Origin: Porpolomopsis calyptriformis
Lineage: Eukaryota; Basidiomycota; Agaricomycetes; Agaricales; Hygrophoraceae
Length of the DNA stretch: 64,000 nucleotides
Reading direction: 5' to 3'
NCBI GenBank assembly: GCA_951640195.1
Contig: OX621165.1
Span: forward strand, 1,488,001 to 1,552,000
Below the pieces are notes generated by a model, which was given only the letters and a program-made list of their open reading frames with translations, was not told where the DNA came from and made no database searches. Within the stretch, counting starts at the first letter, position 1. The number at the start of each line of letters is the position of its first letter. The position numbers and the translations under genes were made by a program. Positions 12,747-24,866 of this stretch are shown here, in pieces.

Positions 12747-14042
12747 TTATGACTGAGATGAGGCGAGCCGTTTTTTAGCCCATTCAACAAAATCGTCTAT
12801 GGTCGATGGCCAGGCCGCTGAAGTGCCAAATCAGAAAGACGAGATGCTCGGATAAACGAACGCTCACCTTCCATGTCGTACGTTACAAACTTCGAGTCAA
12901 TGGTACGGACGAACTCTAAAAACTGATTGGCAGTCATCATCAGAAACGGGGCGTGACAAGTACCAAAAGAAAAGATGACTGACCATTATCCACGTATCTT
13001 TGCTTACACCTTTGCCACCCTTCTCGTTTAAGAAATCAAACCACCATTGAACGTACTCATCCGTCCAACCTTCTTGCCTCATATCATCGTCATCGTCATC
13101 ATCCTTCGAATGGGTGCGGGCTAAGGCGCCACCTTGCAACCCGGCAGGTAACAACAATGCCCAAAACGCCTGCGCTGTCTCGAGTCCTTTTGACCCACCC
13201 ACGGTTCCATGAACAACTTGACCACAATCAGAAATAAAATACGAACCAAGACTCCGTTGACCGTCCGTCCGTGCGAAGTCGAAGGTTCGGTTGTACACTT
13301 GTTGAAAGTATGTTGGATCGGAGCCGAGCTTGGCTCGCAGTCTGTCAAGAGCAGTCTTCATATCGGGTAAAGTGTCGCATCTGGGGAAGGGGTTTAGGTC
13401 AGAGCTCATAGGTGAAGGATGGATATCATTACGTATGAAGAAACGTACCCGAGCTTTTTCCATCCATCGATCCAGCCTTGTCTATTCCACTCGCCCACTC
13501 TCGGGGACTTGAGCTCGTACGCGACGGCTAACATGACGACATCCTCTGGATTGACAACGAGATCTTCGCAAAGCTTGATTGTCCCATCCACGGTTATCTC
13601 GCTCCCATCTGGATCTAGATGCCGAACGAAGGAGATGACAAGAAGAAGGTGATGTCGGACAAGATATACGCACCTTTGTACTTGTCAAATAGAATATTCA
13701 GCTTGCTAGTGGAAGGTGCTGGACTCTCCCCCTGACGTTGCAACGTGGCTGCAACCGCGTTTGGATCACTATAGTAAGCGTCGATGGCGATATCTACTCG
13801 CTTGTACTTGTCCAGAAATCTTTTTGCATCCTTCACGCTAAGGGCAATGGTTCACCGTCATGTCTCGAGGTAATTCGAGACCACTCACGATGCCCCCGTC
13901 ACACCGCAAAACTGAGCAATATTATTCTCCATTTGCTTGTCACCAGCTTTTGATTTAGAGGACTTGGACTGGTGGAAATAACAATAAAGGCAGTCGTGTC
14001 AAGTAAGCTTGCGCAGTACAGGAAAGATACGAAACTGACCAT
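12747..14042 (-). CDS. DCN1: DCN1-like cullin neddylation factor
   Basis: Scaffold-type E3 that stimulates Nedd8 transfer to cullins. An N-terminal UBA-like region (MENNIAQFCGVTGAS, VKDAKRFLDKYKRVDIAIDA) is followed by the potentiating-neddylation domain. That domain includes KLCEDLVVNPEDVVMLAVAY, ELKSPRVGEWNRQGWIDGWKK, FDFARTDGQRSLGLETAQ, AFWALLLPAG and WFDFLNEKGGKGVSKDTWIM. The last exons are FLEFVRTIDSKFVTYDMEA and AWPSTIDDFVEWAKKRLASS, with TAA at 12747. The likely start is the ATG at 14040–14042: it sits directly before a GTCAGT donor, and the 71-nt intron joins it to SKSSKSKAGDKQMENN. An internal ATG at 13932 is the alternative. A run of seven aspartates (near 13090) is encoded by a GAT/GAC repeat inside the domain. 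Confidence 0.92.
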
Positions 14043-16544
14043 TGACCAGAGCAACCCACCGAGAGACAGTGAAAGAGCTAAGGTGACGAAAACACAAAGC
14101 AAAAGCGTGCTCGACGGCAACGATGAGTACAACAGCTTTGCAAACCTTTTTTATTTATTAATGCGGATTATGCATGGCTTTTAGCCCTTCACCCAATGGG
14201 TCGGCAAAATCCGGAACCGACATCATGACTGCAACCAACACGCTTATGATACGCTTATGATTCACTCGCCTCTCCGCGAAGGGTCAGACTGCCCGGTTGT
14301 GTGCCTTGAAGCCGTCTGTTAGACAGTTTCAAGACAGAATGAGGATCTGGCCCTTCCAGGACGAGCAAGTGGATGTGGATCATAGATGTTGACATAAACC
14401 CTGGCAAGTTGGGTCTGCGCTTAAAAGGCTTAATAGCGAACCAGAAAATCCTTACCTTTCGTTGATCAGCAGTCCGCCAAGTGGTACCTGGGACATTGGG
14501 ATTACACCCAGTGGGCATCAATTTGTGTTTAAATTCGACTCCAACCGTATCATTCTGGCTCTATTGCTTCTCCTGCCAAGTTGCCCGTATAAACTCTAGT
14601 GAGATACTTGCCAATGCTCTGAGCGATCCGTTTAGCCACTAAACTGAACGGGGCTCTCAAGCTGTCCAACTCTTATCATCTTGGACACTGTCTTGTCCAA
14701 CTGAGTGCAGCAAACTACGGTATGCCCCTCCCGTTGCATCAACCCCTAGAATTCGGTTCTTGGTCCGAAGTGGTCAATTGTGCTAATGATTCAGCCTGTG
14801 AGCAATCGAGATAGGTTATCGGGCCACGTCGATGCCGTTCTTCTTTCAGGTCTCTTAATTCTGATGATTTGGTTTCGACGAGAACGAAGTTGGCCATAAA
14901 TTGACTCTGAGTCCGTCAAGCACAGCCATGACGTACACAAGGAATCCCATTTCTCTATGCGCCACTAGTTGTGCATCTTCATTCTTTTGTCTTTCCCTTT
15001 TTGCTCTGCGGTTCTCGCATTCTATTATCCCTTCATTCTTTGACAATGGAAGGCGGATCAGGAAAGCCAGCGTCTTGACGAAGATGCAGCTGTCAAGCTC
15101 TCAGTCCCGAAACTCATTCCGATTTGTGCCCTTGAGAAAAAGTGAGTTGCACACCCTTTCCTCTTATTCAACAATGTCAGGGTTATTATTTTGATGAGTC
15201 GGCAAACCTCTGGATGTCCGAGGATGGTGTCGACTTTAAGCGGCTATCTCCATGTCCCCCAACCAGACGGTCATAGAGACTGTTTCTATAAGCAACTCGG
15301 TCGACCATTACTGGCTCGATACGAAATAACCGAGACTTGTTTTTTGCCTTCTGTGTTATGTACTCACGACTCTTAGGTTTCATACAGTCGGCGGAACCGG
15401 ACATGCAAGCATCCGGCCGGCCACATTTCAGGCCTATCTTGTGAAAAAAAAAAAAACTGTTACGATAGTTTCCAGAGCGATACAACAAGTATTGATCTTC
15501 CAGACGTGGGCGCTCATCAAGGAATATTCACATTCATATGTTTCTCTACACGCCTACAACCGGTGCGGTGAGTGTGGAGGATACACACCTCTTACCAGTC
15601 TTGGCGAAATAGTTGGCATCAAAAATCGAAAAATCCATCTGCAATTACCCCTCGTTATTGCGCAATTTGTCTACACCCGTGACCTTGGATTTTGGCGGGC
15701 TTTTTGTGGATGCCGAGCCTGATCTGAGCTCTGCATGCATCGCTGCAGTTCCATGTGTTGCAAGTTGCACCTGATCTATTCCAAAGGTGATGATCGATAC
15801 ACGACCCTGCAATCTAACCGGTACGAATAATCTGCCCTGCAGCAGAACCATCATGGATAAGCACGGAGAATTTATTAATGCCAATGGTAGAGACAAACCT
15901 GGCTGACATCGTTTGGTTTTCCCAGTGCCAATTATTTTTTAGATATAATTTGATGCGTGCCCGGGGTTTCTGGACTCCGTAAAGGCGTTTTCACCAAACA
16001 CGTTACGAAAACAATGCTTCCCCATGGTCTTCTCGCTAGTAATGCAGGAATTTGAATTTCTTGGCATGATCGCCGAGATCAGTTGAGAGTAAGGTAAGGA
16101 TTGAATCACAATGTCCCTCCTCCCCGTAAAAAACGCCAACGGCAGCATGCCATTAGTGGGCGAATGGCGACCGCGAAGCCAACCCGGCACCGACGGAAGC
16201 ATCTGGTGGTCTGATGGGATCTGCTTGTCTTTCCCGGCCATTGCCGCCGAAAATCGATCATGATCAGGCGCGGGGACAGATCGATGATAGACACAAACAA
16301 ATCTATGCACACGATGTGAAAGGAGACAGGCAAACCATGTACATAATCGCAAGAGGGCTTGATGATGCCGGGAGAGAATCGAAGAAAGGGTAAACAAGAT
16401 GCGAATAGTATGTACAACATGGAAAAACTCTGTCGATCATGAAAGCCGCCGTACAAAAGGTGGTGGGGATTTCATTCCATGCCCTGTACATCCCAATAAG
16501 TCACTCCGTGTAGCTGGTGGTAATATTACTTACCAAGATTGATT
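14043..16544. other. Gene-poor stretch
   Basis: About 2.5 kb with no supported gene on either strand. The short open frames have no recognisable motif and do not chain into a multi-exon gene by eye. The only simple-sequence feature is a 13-base adenine run near 15441. The left end must hold the DCN1 promoter. Confidence 0.45.
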
Positions 16545-17460
16545 TTAATTTCTGACAAAGACACGCCTGGTATGTTTTCCTGCACGCCTGCGCTCGGCAT
16601 ATGGCATAGGTCTTCTCCATGACTCATCAGGATCTTCTCGCGACTCATCTGCCTGGGGTTCTACCTTAGCACTCGGACCCCCGGCATCCTGAGGAGTAGT
16701 GCGCCCCATGCCGAGGCGTTGTGATCCCGCTGGATGCAAGGCGGGGGGAGGCTGTGAGGAGGGCTGTGGATGAGCTGGCGCAGGGAAGAGAGCAGTCGTG
16801 ACCGGGGTGACAGGTCCGCCGCTACGGGGTGGTCTAGAACTCGAAGAAGCATAGTGAGTGGAAGGAGAGGTTGACGTTGTGGTTGAGGATGATGGGACCA
16901 AATTGTGTTGTGGGTGAGGGGGCAGTTGGGGATAGGCCTGTGTTGGTCGCGGACGAGAAATTCCGGGTTCTCTCACCCCCGGCTTTTCGTTTGAGCCGTC
17001 CGGTTCTGGGTCATTGGGAACGTCGACCTCTAACCGGAAACGGACGATCTCCTTGCCGGCCTGAGCGAAGAAGGCACGCTCTTGGCGTTGAAAGTACCCG
17101 CTAGTTGGGCCAGGCCTCATTTCAGGGAAGGTAGGGGGTGCAGCTGGGGGAAAGAGCGCCATGAGATCGTGGCCTGTTGGTGGTGCTGGGTACTTCCTGG
17201 GGGGGAGTTCACCGTCGTGGACATGAGTGAGATCGACGTCTGGGAAGATGTCAGCTATGAGGATAGAAATGAGGACTAGAGTTACCGCGCAAAGAGGTGG
17301 GAGACATGGGTCGTCGTGTCCGAGACATGGCAGCAGCGGAAGTGGATGAGGAGTGTTTGTGTGGATCGGATGGGGGCGGTGGTGGTGGTGGGGGTGTTGG
17401 GGAGGTCGAGGAAGGCGAACGGGAAGGATCGGATACTGGACGAAGGTTAAAGGCAGACAT
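16545..17460 (-). CDS. Proline/serine-rich protein of unknown function
   Basis: Two exons (17460–17286 and 17239–16545) joined across a 46-nt GT–AG intron give 289 residues. Exon 1 has low-complexity Pro/Ser sequence with a run of eight prolines encoded by a GGT/GGG-rich stretch near 17375. The junction reads PTSLRDVDLTHVHDGELPP, then RKYPAPPTGHDLMALFPP. The most structured part is GYFQRQERAFFAQAGKEIV, followed by RFRLEVDVPN. The rest is disordered, ending in a basic tail (ERRRAGKHTRRVFVRN). The FQRQERAFFAQAGKEI block looks like a conserved motif of basidiomycete hypothetical proteins, but I cannot name a family or a function. Confidence 0.6.
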
Positions 17461-18643
17461 GGAGGATAAAAAGAGGGAAGGATGAAATGGAATTTATATA
17501 AGACAAGGCGTGGATGGAAGACAAGTCCGGATTAGGAACAGGCTTGATCGTCAGTTCTGAGAACGAACGCAGAAAAAGAACGGAGAGGTAGGTCCAAGCT
17601 CTCAATCCTCCCTTTTCAAGTATCCTGATTTCGGTCCGTCTAGCTTGTTGACTCTATCATTACGTGACACAGGACCTGTGCTTTGCGGAAATCCGTCAGG
17701 GTTCTGACGACCCTCTGCCTCGTGTATGGCTCACATTAGAGTCAGCGAAGCACCGGATGTAGTAACCTACATCATCGAATCTGCTCACCCTCGAACGGCC
17801 TACTTCAACCCGTACACCCCAACCGTCTACCCTGTCTCCTGCCGGAACCGCAACTGATCGGCTACAGCGCTAGCTCACACCGTCTCTCTGACCGTTGCAT
17901 CTCGACTGGCACCTGCGCCACAATCGGTGCCTTTTTTCATCCTCATCATCCTCTAACCACCGAAATCCGAGTTTTAGGTGTCTATTGGGCTGGTTTCAAA
18001 CCGCTCCTCGTCTGCCGCAAAACCTCTCCATTCCGCCGGTTCATCATCCACCCGTTCCTTTTCTCCCTGATATCTCGGAAAAGATCGGACACGAGGATGT
18101 GCATTATACTCGCACTGTCTCGATTTGTTCATCTCTGATTCACGGCCGAGTTTGCACGGCAGAACCTTTTCATCAAACACGTATTTTTGTTGCAGTTTAA
18201 TCCACCCTGCGCATTCGAGACCAAACGTCTCTTCCCGAACCTTATTCAAACACACTTGATGGCTTCCAAACTTCGGGGTTATTTTATTTTATTTTCGTCC
18301 ATATTCACTACCACCAGCTGCCCGCCTTTTACAATATCTTATCCCCGTCCCGCTCGTTGATCCGAGGAAATTACAAACTTCACGGAGAAACCTGCTCGCA
18401 CCACACCATTGTCCCAACCACCTTACTCTGCTGCTCATCTCCTTTGTGATCGTGGGTCTCCCAGAACGGCCTCCTATCTGATCCCGACATCCTAAAACTA
18501 TTCGAGGGGTTGCCATCGGAAAGAGAACACATTCCAGCCTCGAACCGATGCCTGGCAGGTCCAGTCTTTCACAGTTCTTCCACTGCCTACGGAATCTGTG
18601 TTGCCCTATTGACGCCACTCGGTCACTGATTGCATGTGGCGAT

Positions 18644-18669
18644 TGACACCACCACCACCACCACCACCA
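18644..18669. repeat. CCA trinucleotide microsatellite
   Basis: About nine consecutive CCA/CAC units in the non-coding region upstream of the membrane-protein gene. It is the clearest trinucleotide repeat in the window outside coding sequence. Confidence 0.85.
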
Positions 18670-19574
18670 CCCTTCCTCTTCTTCGTTCTCAAAGATAAAT
18701 ATCATGTCACAACTGGCGTTCTCGGATCTCCGCAATACATATCTTCTTATGGTGTTTCCTTGCGGGACAACACGGCGTGCCTGGCGAATGGCACACCAGG
18801 GCCCCTCTTAATGTGATATATTATTATGTCATCCTTTCGGCACTCCCGCTTCGATCGTTCTTCTGATGGCTGGGTGGGAAAAAAATGCCTCAGCAGACCA
18901 CTTGGTCGGTGTCTAATTAAAACCCCACACTGTGCAGGGTACCACTTTGACACGCAACAGCTCTCGGTGATGCTTATAAGGGTCTGTCCTCTGCTTGTCA
19001 CCAACTCGAAGCCTTGTGCCCTCTTGTGATCGATCTTGGGCCCTTCAATTTATATTTGAGCATGCTGCGCGCTGCTGCGGAATGGCGATCCAGCTTGATG
19101 GTGGAGGGGGCTCGGACGTCTTAGGCATTCGGTGCTGTACATGATAACTCGGCCATCTCCACTGTCTGCCCTTCGACCGCCCAGGATTCTTCTTGCAAGT
19201 TCTTGTTCAAAAGGGATGGCCAGTCGCCTTCGCCCTTTGATCATTCTTCTGATACCTATCAACTTCGACCCTGCTGGCCTGTGATCGGACACCATTGGCC
19301 TACTCGACGGTCGTTTGATCCCGTTACGGACAGAGTTTTGATCCGAATTTCGTTACAAGCTCCATGCCGTTAACTCGAAACCATCCTTCTGAAGGTAAAG
19401 GGATGTTTTTGCTATCTTACGCGCATCGCTGACGTTGGCCGTGCGTCGTTGAGCAGTGCTAGTTACGCTTACCCCGAGCTTCAAATACCCATGTCGCAAG
19501 AAACGGAAGCACATCCCTCGGTTATTATTTGAGCCTTTTCCTATCCAATCGGAGCCATCCATTGTGCGTATATA

Positions 19575-19594
19575 CCCCCCCCCCCCCCCCCCCC
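19575..19594. repeat. Homopolymer run of 20 cytosines
   Basis: Twenty uninterrupted C residues follow TATA at 19571–19574 and precede GCAG. On the opposite strand this is a run of 20 G. It lies in the long non-coding region. Such runs can fold as G-quadruplex or i-motif and are also prone to sequencing-length error. Confidence 0.9.
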
Positions 19595-21418
19595 GCAGAC
19601 GTAGTCTTGCACGTTTTACTCAAGATTTCACGTTCCTAGGGCCACAGACCCACCCGCGGATCGAGCAAGGAAGCTCGTAGGATGGTTACAGAATTTGTGG
19701 AAATGCCCATTTCTCGCGTTGTCAACTCACCTTCACCATAAAAGCGCTCGAGGTTTCTTACGTCCTTTCGCTTCGGTTAACATGCGGGAAGGAAAAGCCA
19801 AAGTACAAGATGATTTATGGTCTCTCTTGGCAAACTACGCGCGGGCGGGTTCTCTTTAGGGATTGAAGTCACCGGGAATATCGAGTATGATAACGCCACG
19901 CCACCGTCCATGCCAGGCTAATGCTATTGCCAACCTACTCGAATTCGATTGACGTTCAACCCTTCGTTATGACAACATGCTGCCATCTCGGTGTGGGCAG
20001 GTAATACCCTCTCCGTTTCAGCTTTTCTAGGCCGGGTAAACCGATTAAGAGATGTGGGTGCAAGTTAATCGGTTTCGTTGATTTGTAACATCCTCAACTT
20101 TCATGACGCCATGTATTCGGAAAAATTGCCGGGCCTCACCCTTGAACTTTCTGGACACGCTCAAATATGGAGGACGATCGAAACGGATGGTTAAATTCCA
20201 TTGGGCTTGGGAACAAAGTACTCTGCCTGGATATGTTTCCTTCGCTCGATGATAACTGGCAGCTTCCATCCTTGACGCGGAGAGCTTGAACTGGGATTCC
20301 CCGGTCCTGAAAAAGAAGAGAGACGTACTCCCGGCCATCATACCCATTGACTCTACATCCTTCGTCCAGATCCCACATAAGTTCTTCCGCAGAGCTTGCT
20401 GCAAACTTCGCGTCCTTCTTCCGTTGAGCTTATTGGTGGAGAGGCCGACAAGAGGGGCTCTTGAGTCCGATTTGATGCCGTATTATTGTCAGAGAAGACT
20501 TGTTTGGTCAAGGCTGGTAGTTGGTTGCTTTTACCTCGAAGACGTCGCTCTTCTCATGGATGCTAGGATGCAAGCCCGGGCAAGAGAGGGGAGAGACACG
20601 TCCTATCTGCTCATCGTTGTGGTCTGGTGCCCCGGTTTGATCTCGCTAACAAACGCTAAACGACGATTGGCTTGGACAAAGCGACACTCTGGATCATCGT
20701 CACTACTTCCGCCTTCGGACGGTGATTGCTTGGTAATTTATCCCCGATCAGACTTCGGATATCTCGTCGAACTGTATTTCCGAGCTCAAGGCATCACGGG
20801 GATCTTTTCCTTCAATGCTGTAGGCGAACGAGAAGAGGCAAGTCAGACCCAGTCATTCGTCCGTTCAATGGGAATTATCCGGTGGAGAGGGCACACTGCC
20901 ACCTGTTTTCTTGACATGCATACCGTGTGGCGGCGTTGTCAGAACGGGGATTGAGAGTGGAATCACTCCCATTTCTATCCAACGAACAAAGGGCGAACGC
21001 TGGCATTTACGGCACGTGTCAAGCACAAATTGATTTAAATGTATGTCGCGATCAGGTATGTTTATATCAAAAAACTGCAGTGCAGAGACGACATGGGAAG
21101 GCGAGGGTGATGTATCAGACAATATTTCTAAATGTGTATTCCCTCTGCTAGTACCGAATTGGTTTAATGTCCCGGGGACCTCTGCTCGAGTCCTCGACGA
21201 CGGTGTGTGTGGTGAACGTTAAGAGCCATCGAAAATCGTAGACAGCACTTGTGTTTGTGCTAATCATCGTGCTCGTCGTGCGAGCGGTACAGATTGCCTT
21301 CAATCCAAGCAAAGACCGAATTTAGTAAAATTTACAAGGCATTGATGAGCCCTTTTCGTCCTCGAGCAGTCATCATCTCGAAGGACAGCCCAAGGAACGC
21401 TGGACTTCCTGTGGATGC

Positions 21419-23368
21419 ATGGCCGCACTCTACCTCCACAATGCCATCTGGACACCCGACCACTCCCGGAACTCGTCCTTAGCTGGTGAGAACACACAGC
21501 CGGCCCGCCTTGTCAGCCTCTCCAACAGCACCCTCCGAACTGTGACGCCCGACCAATCCTCCCACCCGACAGAGCCATTGCTACGCTCGACCACCTCCGA
21601 GTCGCTGGCCTATCTCGATTTGCTGTCCAGACAGCCGACCCATCCTGATGGGCCACAGGCTGGGTGGGATTTGGGTCTCAACTTCGAGGGTGACCAGACC
21701 ACCATGCAGGAGAGGAAGGGATATCTCGAGCAGACTGTGAAACGGCGGATACGGCGGTTGCGTTTAGCCAAGGCCATATTGGAGTTCGTCATGGGTCCGT
21801 ATCATTTTCATATAATCATTCACACCTGCGATTTGTTTGACTGACATTGTGCCCCAATAGGCGGCTGGGCTATATACAACCTTATCCGATATTTTTGGGC
21901 GTATGTGCACTATACATCACCCACCGGACAGGCTGTCTCGCTGGCTTTGGGAACGGCCACGACGCTTTCACTGGCTTTTCTTATGGCCGCCGCCCTTCTT
22001 TCATTTTTTCGACCGTACTTACTCATGCACGAAGTCCCCCTTCAGTATCTTCTCGTCATTAGGTCTTCGCTTCTCTACATGTCATCCTTTTTCCTCGTCG
22101 CTCCTGCTGTCGTGAGTTTTGCTCTGGTGTTCGCGTGGAAGAACTCCTCGGATATCCAACTCCGACCCTCAAACCGGTGTTTCATGGACATTGACGTCGT
22201 ATGGTCCATGTCGCCGTTCCCCTGCATCCAGCCGCCTTCTTGGGACACACTCCTTATGTTATCGATTGTTCGCATTATCCTCACCGTTCTCAATATTGTA
22301 AGACCTCCTTTGAATCTATCATCCCCGTTACTTTTCCTGATCAAGCACTAGCTCTTTTATCACCTATTATCACGGGAGTATCACCACACACGACGGCCAC
22401 CACAGAGGCGGAAGTCGTTCCCCACGTTCCCTCCCCCTGCCTTCCCCCCAACCGCTTTGCAGCGACGAGGCTCCCATTTGTCTTCTCCTACACGGCCACT
22501 CTTAGGTTCTACCACCTCCATCCCGATCTCGACTCACTCATACCCATACCGTCCGCATTCTCTACCGGCCATCTATCGACCAGGCTCGATGACCACTGAC
22601 CTCCGATCTATTTTAAGTTCGCACTCACAGACCTCCACCCACCCCGATTCGTCGGCCACTGGTACTCGCCGCACGGTGGATTCTCCTAAATTATCCGAGA
22701 AAGATTTAACCACTTCCGACGATATATACGCTGGATTTGATCCAGCGGAGCTGCAGGGCGTAGGTGCCGCAGATCAAGAACCTCCCGGTGGCGAGTTGAC
22801 TGGGTTCGCTGACCGTTTCAGGTCCATAGTCAGCCAAATAAAAAGAGATACGGATGAGGCCGTCACCCTCGATCCAGAGGTCGGCACCTCCTCGTCTCTA
22901 TCAGGTGTCCCCGAAGATACCCCATATAACCCATACCTCGGCTACGGCCTTCCACCGCTAACCGAACGCCGTATTCCCATTCTCGGGGGGTTTGTCCATC
23001 AGATGCCTACGATCGATTCTCTAGGCTCCCACGAGGCGAGCCCAGCGCCGTCAAGCAATTATCACGGGTCCGTGCCTTCGCCATCTGCAAATTCGTGTCC
23101 GTCGACGGATGCTGGTTCCCGGCGCGCTAATACGCAGTCTTCCTCAAGTCGATCAAATAGCTTGTACACGAACGTGTCTCATCATCTGGTGTCAGTCAAC
23201 GAGCGAGAGAACGCCCCCATGCCCGAACTTAGCGACCTAATGCGAGGTCACAAGGGGAGCGATGAGAATGGTAGCGCTGAGAGTGCCGATTCCGTTGGTC
23301 CTCACGCGTCCACGAGCTCACCAGCAGAAAATCATCCGCCACCGGATATCCCAGACTCCCAGCCCTGA
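21419..23368 (+). CDS. Multi-pass membrane protein of unknown function
   Basis: Three exons (21419–21794, 21861–22297, 22352–23368) keep frame across 66- and 54-nt GT–AG introns and give 609 residues. The N-terminus (MAALYLHNAIWTPDHSRNS) is polar, with a basic stretch (KRRIRRLRLAKAILEFVMGG) leading into the membrane region. Hydrophobic segments include VSLALGTATTLSLAFLMAAA, LYMSSFFLVAPAVVSFALVF and LLMLSIVRIILTVLNILFY, plus a weaker one around IYNLIRYFWAYVHY. The C-terminal half is cytosolic-looking, Ser/Pro-rich and disordered. I know of no named family. It probably acts in a membrane compartment; no catalytic motif is visible. The start is the first ATG giving a continuous exon 1, and an upstream exon cannot be excluded. 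Confidence 0.75.
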
Positions 23369-23683
23369 TCTTAAGCTTTAGAAGCTTGTCCACTCATTTG
23401 GTAACCCAGTATATATTGGATTTCTATGTTTTCGTTTAAATCGCTCTTTCTCTGGCTCATTTTTTTTTCCGCATCTCTGGTACTGATCGCATTTATTCCG
23501 CCAACTATTCGTCCCTCCTTTGCCTAGGGTGATAACTGTATTGTAGCTATTCGATTTTTATTAAAAGGTCTTTTTTTCCCAATCTGGATGTGTGTTCTGC
23601 CTCGCTGCAGTTTCAAGTCAGAGCGTGAGGAAGGGCGAATGAAGGTGAGTCACATTGATTAGGGCTCGAGCGTCAAGCCTTCC

Positions 23684-23690
23684 TATATAA
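23684..23690 (+). promoter_or_regulatory. TATA box of the BTB gene
   Basis: TATATAA lies 50 bp upstream of the BTB-protein ATG at 23740, a position compatible with a core promoter and a short leader. The preceding 315 bp after the membrane-protein stop contain A/T-rich 3' sequence but no gene. Confidence 0.4.
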
Positions 23691-23739
23691 ACCGCTGTAG
23701 ATATCTCGTGGATGCCCCGTGTGAGGCCCACTATCAACC

Positions 23740-24759
23740 ATGGATTCCTCCGATAACAGTTCTTCCGACAACAGTACCACTCCTAAAGTCCAAAAGGCGG
23801 GACCCCCCTTTGACGACCCGGAAGCAGATGTCATTATTCGCTCATCGGACAACGTAGACTTCCATGTATTCAAATTCTTCCTGACCTATTCGTCCACCGT
23901 ATTCAAGGACATGTTCCACCTGGCGTTAGGGGAACCGGAGAAGGAAGAGTTGAAGGACAATCTGCAGATCATCCCCACAGAGGAGTCCGCCGAGACGTGG
24001 CGGATCCTCCTCCGCCTGTCGTATCCAGTCTCAAGAACAGACGCACACACCGTCCTGAACACTCTCGACGAGGTCCTGCTCACCCTCGGGCCGTCAAGGA
24101 AATACGGGATGGAGAAAGCCGAACAGTGGATCCGTGAGAACCTGGTCGCGCCCCGGTTCATCGAGAAAGAGCCGATGCGCGTCTTCGTGATAGCGTGTCA
24201 TTGGGGATGGGAAAACGAAGCCAAATCCGCCGCGAGGCAGACGTTGACCCGGCCCATGCTCGGAGACGGGTACATGCCCGAGCTGGAGAAGATCACCGCG
24301 GGAGATTACCATCGACTGCTCGAGTACCACCAGCAATGTGGGAAGGTCGCGAGCGATGTCGCCCATGACATGTCGTGGATAGACTATCATTATGTGTGGT
24401 TTTCGCTTTCGCATCAGGTCAGGTGCAAAGGGTCCCAGACTTGCAGGGGTCGTAACTTTGAGGCCTCGAAGTGGTGGTTAGAATATATGCAAGCCGCAGC
24501 CGGAGTATTGAAGGATCGACCCTCGAGCACAACAATCAATGCCAACTCGGAATTGATGAAGAGTGCGTTGAAAGCTGCGAATTTGTGCCCGACGTGTTCT
24601 CTCAAGGCCGGTGCTGATATGAAATCGTTTGGAGACAAATTTGCTGCCCGGATTGACGATGCTGTTTCGAGCGTATGTCTGGTTTTCGTTCCCGTATATT
24701 CTGTTTTCCTCACTCGAGCGTGGCAGGTGCTACTCAACATCAAATTTGTAAAAAACTGA
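23740..24759 (+). CDS. BTB/POZ-domain protein
   Basis: BTB domains mediate dimerisation and often recruit cullin-3 ligases; basidiomycetes carry many of unknown role. After a Ser/Asp/Asn-rich leader, the domain begins at PPFDDPEADVIIRSSDNVDF. HVFKFFLTYSSTVFKDMF is the classic BTB core, followed by an acidic helix and the YGMEKAEQWIRENL helix. The C-terminal half has several Cys residues (VRCKGSQTCRG, NLCPTCSLKAG) that could bind metal. Near the end a 54-nt GTATGT…GGCAG segment (24673–24726) is in frame and stop-free. The protein is therefore 339 residues if retained or 321 if spliced out. It converges on AKR1 with 107 bp between stops. Confidence 0.88.
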   Translation: MDSSDNSSSDNSTTPKVQKAGPPFDDPEADVIIRSSDNVDFHVFKFFLTYSSTVFKDMFHLALGEPEKEELKDNLQIIPTEESAETWRILLRLSYPVSRTDAHTVLNTLDEVLLTLGPSRKYGMEKAEQWIRENLVAPRFIEKEPMRVFVIACHWGWENEAKSAARQTLTRPMLGDGYMPELEKITAGDYHRLLEYHQQCGKVASDVAHDMSWIDYHYVWFSLSHQVRCKGSQTCRGRNFEASKWWLEYMQAAAGVLKDRPSSTTINANSELMKSALKAANLCPTCSLKAGADMKSFGDKFAARIDDAVSSVCLVFVPVYSVFLTRAWQVLLNIKFVKN

Positions 24760-24866
24760 TATGCGAGTGCGAACGAAACGTAGAAGGTATTCATCTTGTA
24801 GTCGTAATAAAATAAGCAGGAAACGGATGTCTATCATACATCAGATAGATCATGGACCCAAAGGGC

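Larger units (their letters stand above)
17461..21418. other. Long gene-poor region between divergent genes
   Basis: Nearly 4 kb lies between the divergent proline-rich gene and the multi-pass membrane gene, far longer than other gaps here. It contains a CCA microsatellite, a 20-cytosine run and one 222-codon open frame (20286–20954, plus). That frame has no recognisable motif and an implausible composition, and I regard it as unsupported. Long 5' leaders, a large regulatory region or a non-coding RNA are all possible; I see no direct evidence for any of them. Confidence 0.45.

Noticed and set aside
20286..20954. 222-codon plus-strand open frame in the long spacer
   Set aside because: The longest frame in the spacer, but it has no recognisable domain and a composition rich in W, C and R typical of random reading. 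No splice-compatible extension found.
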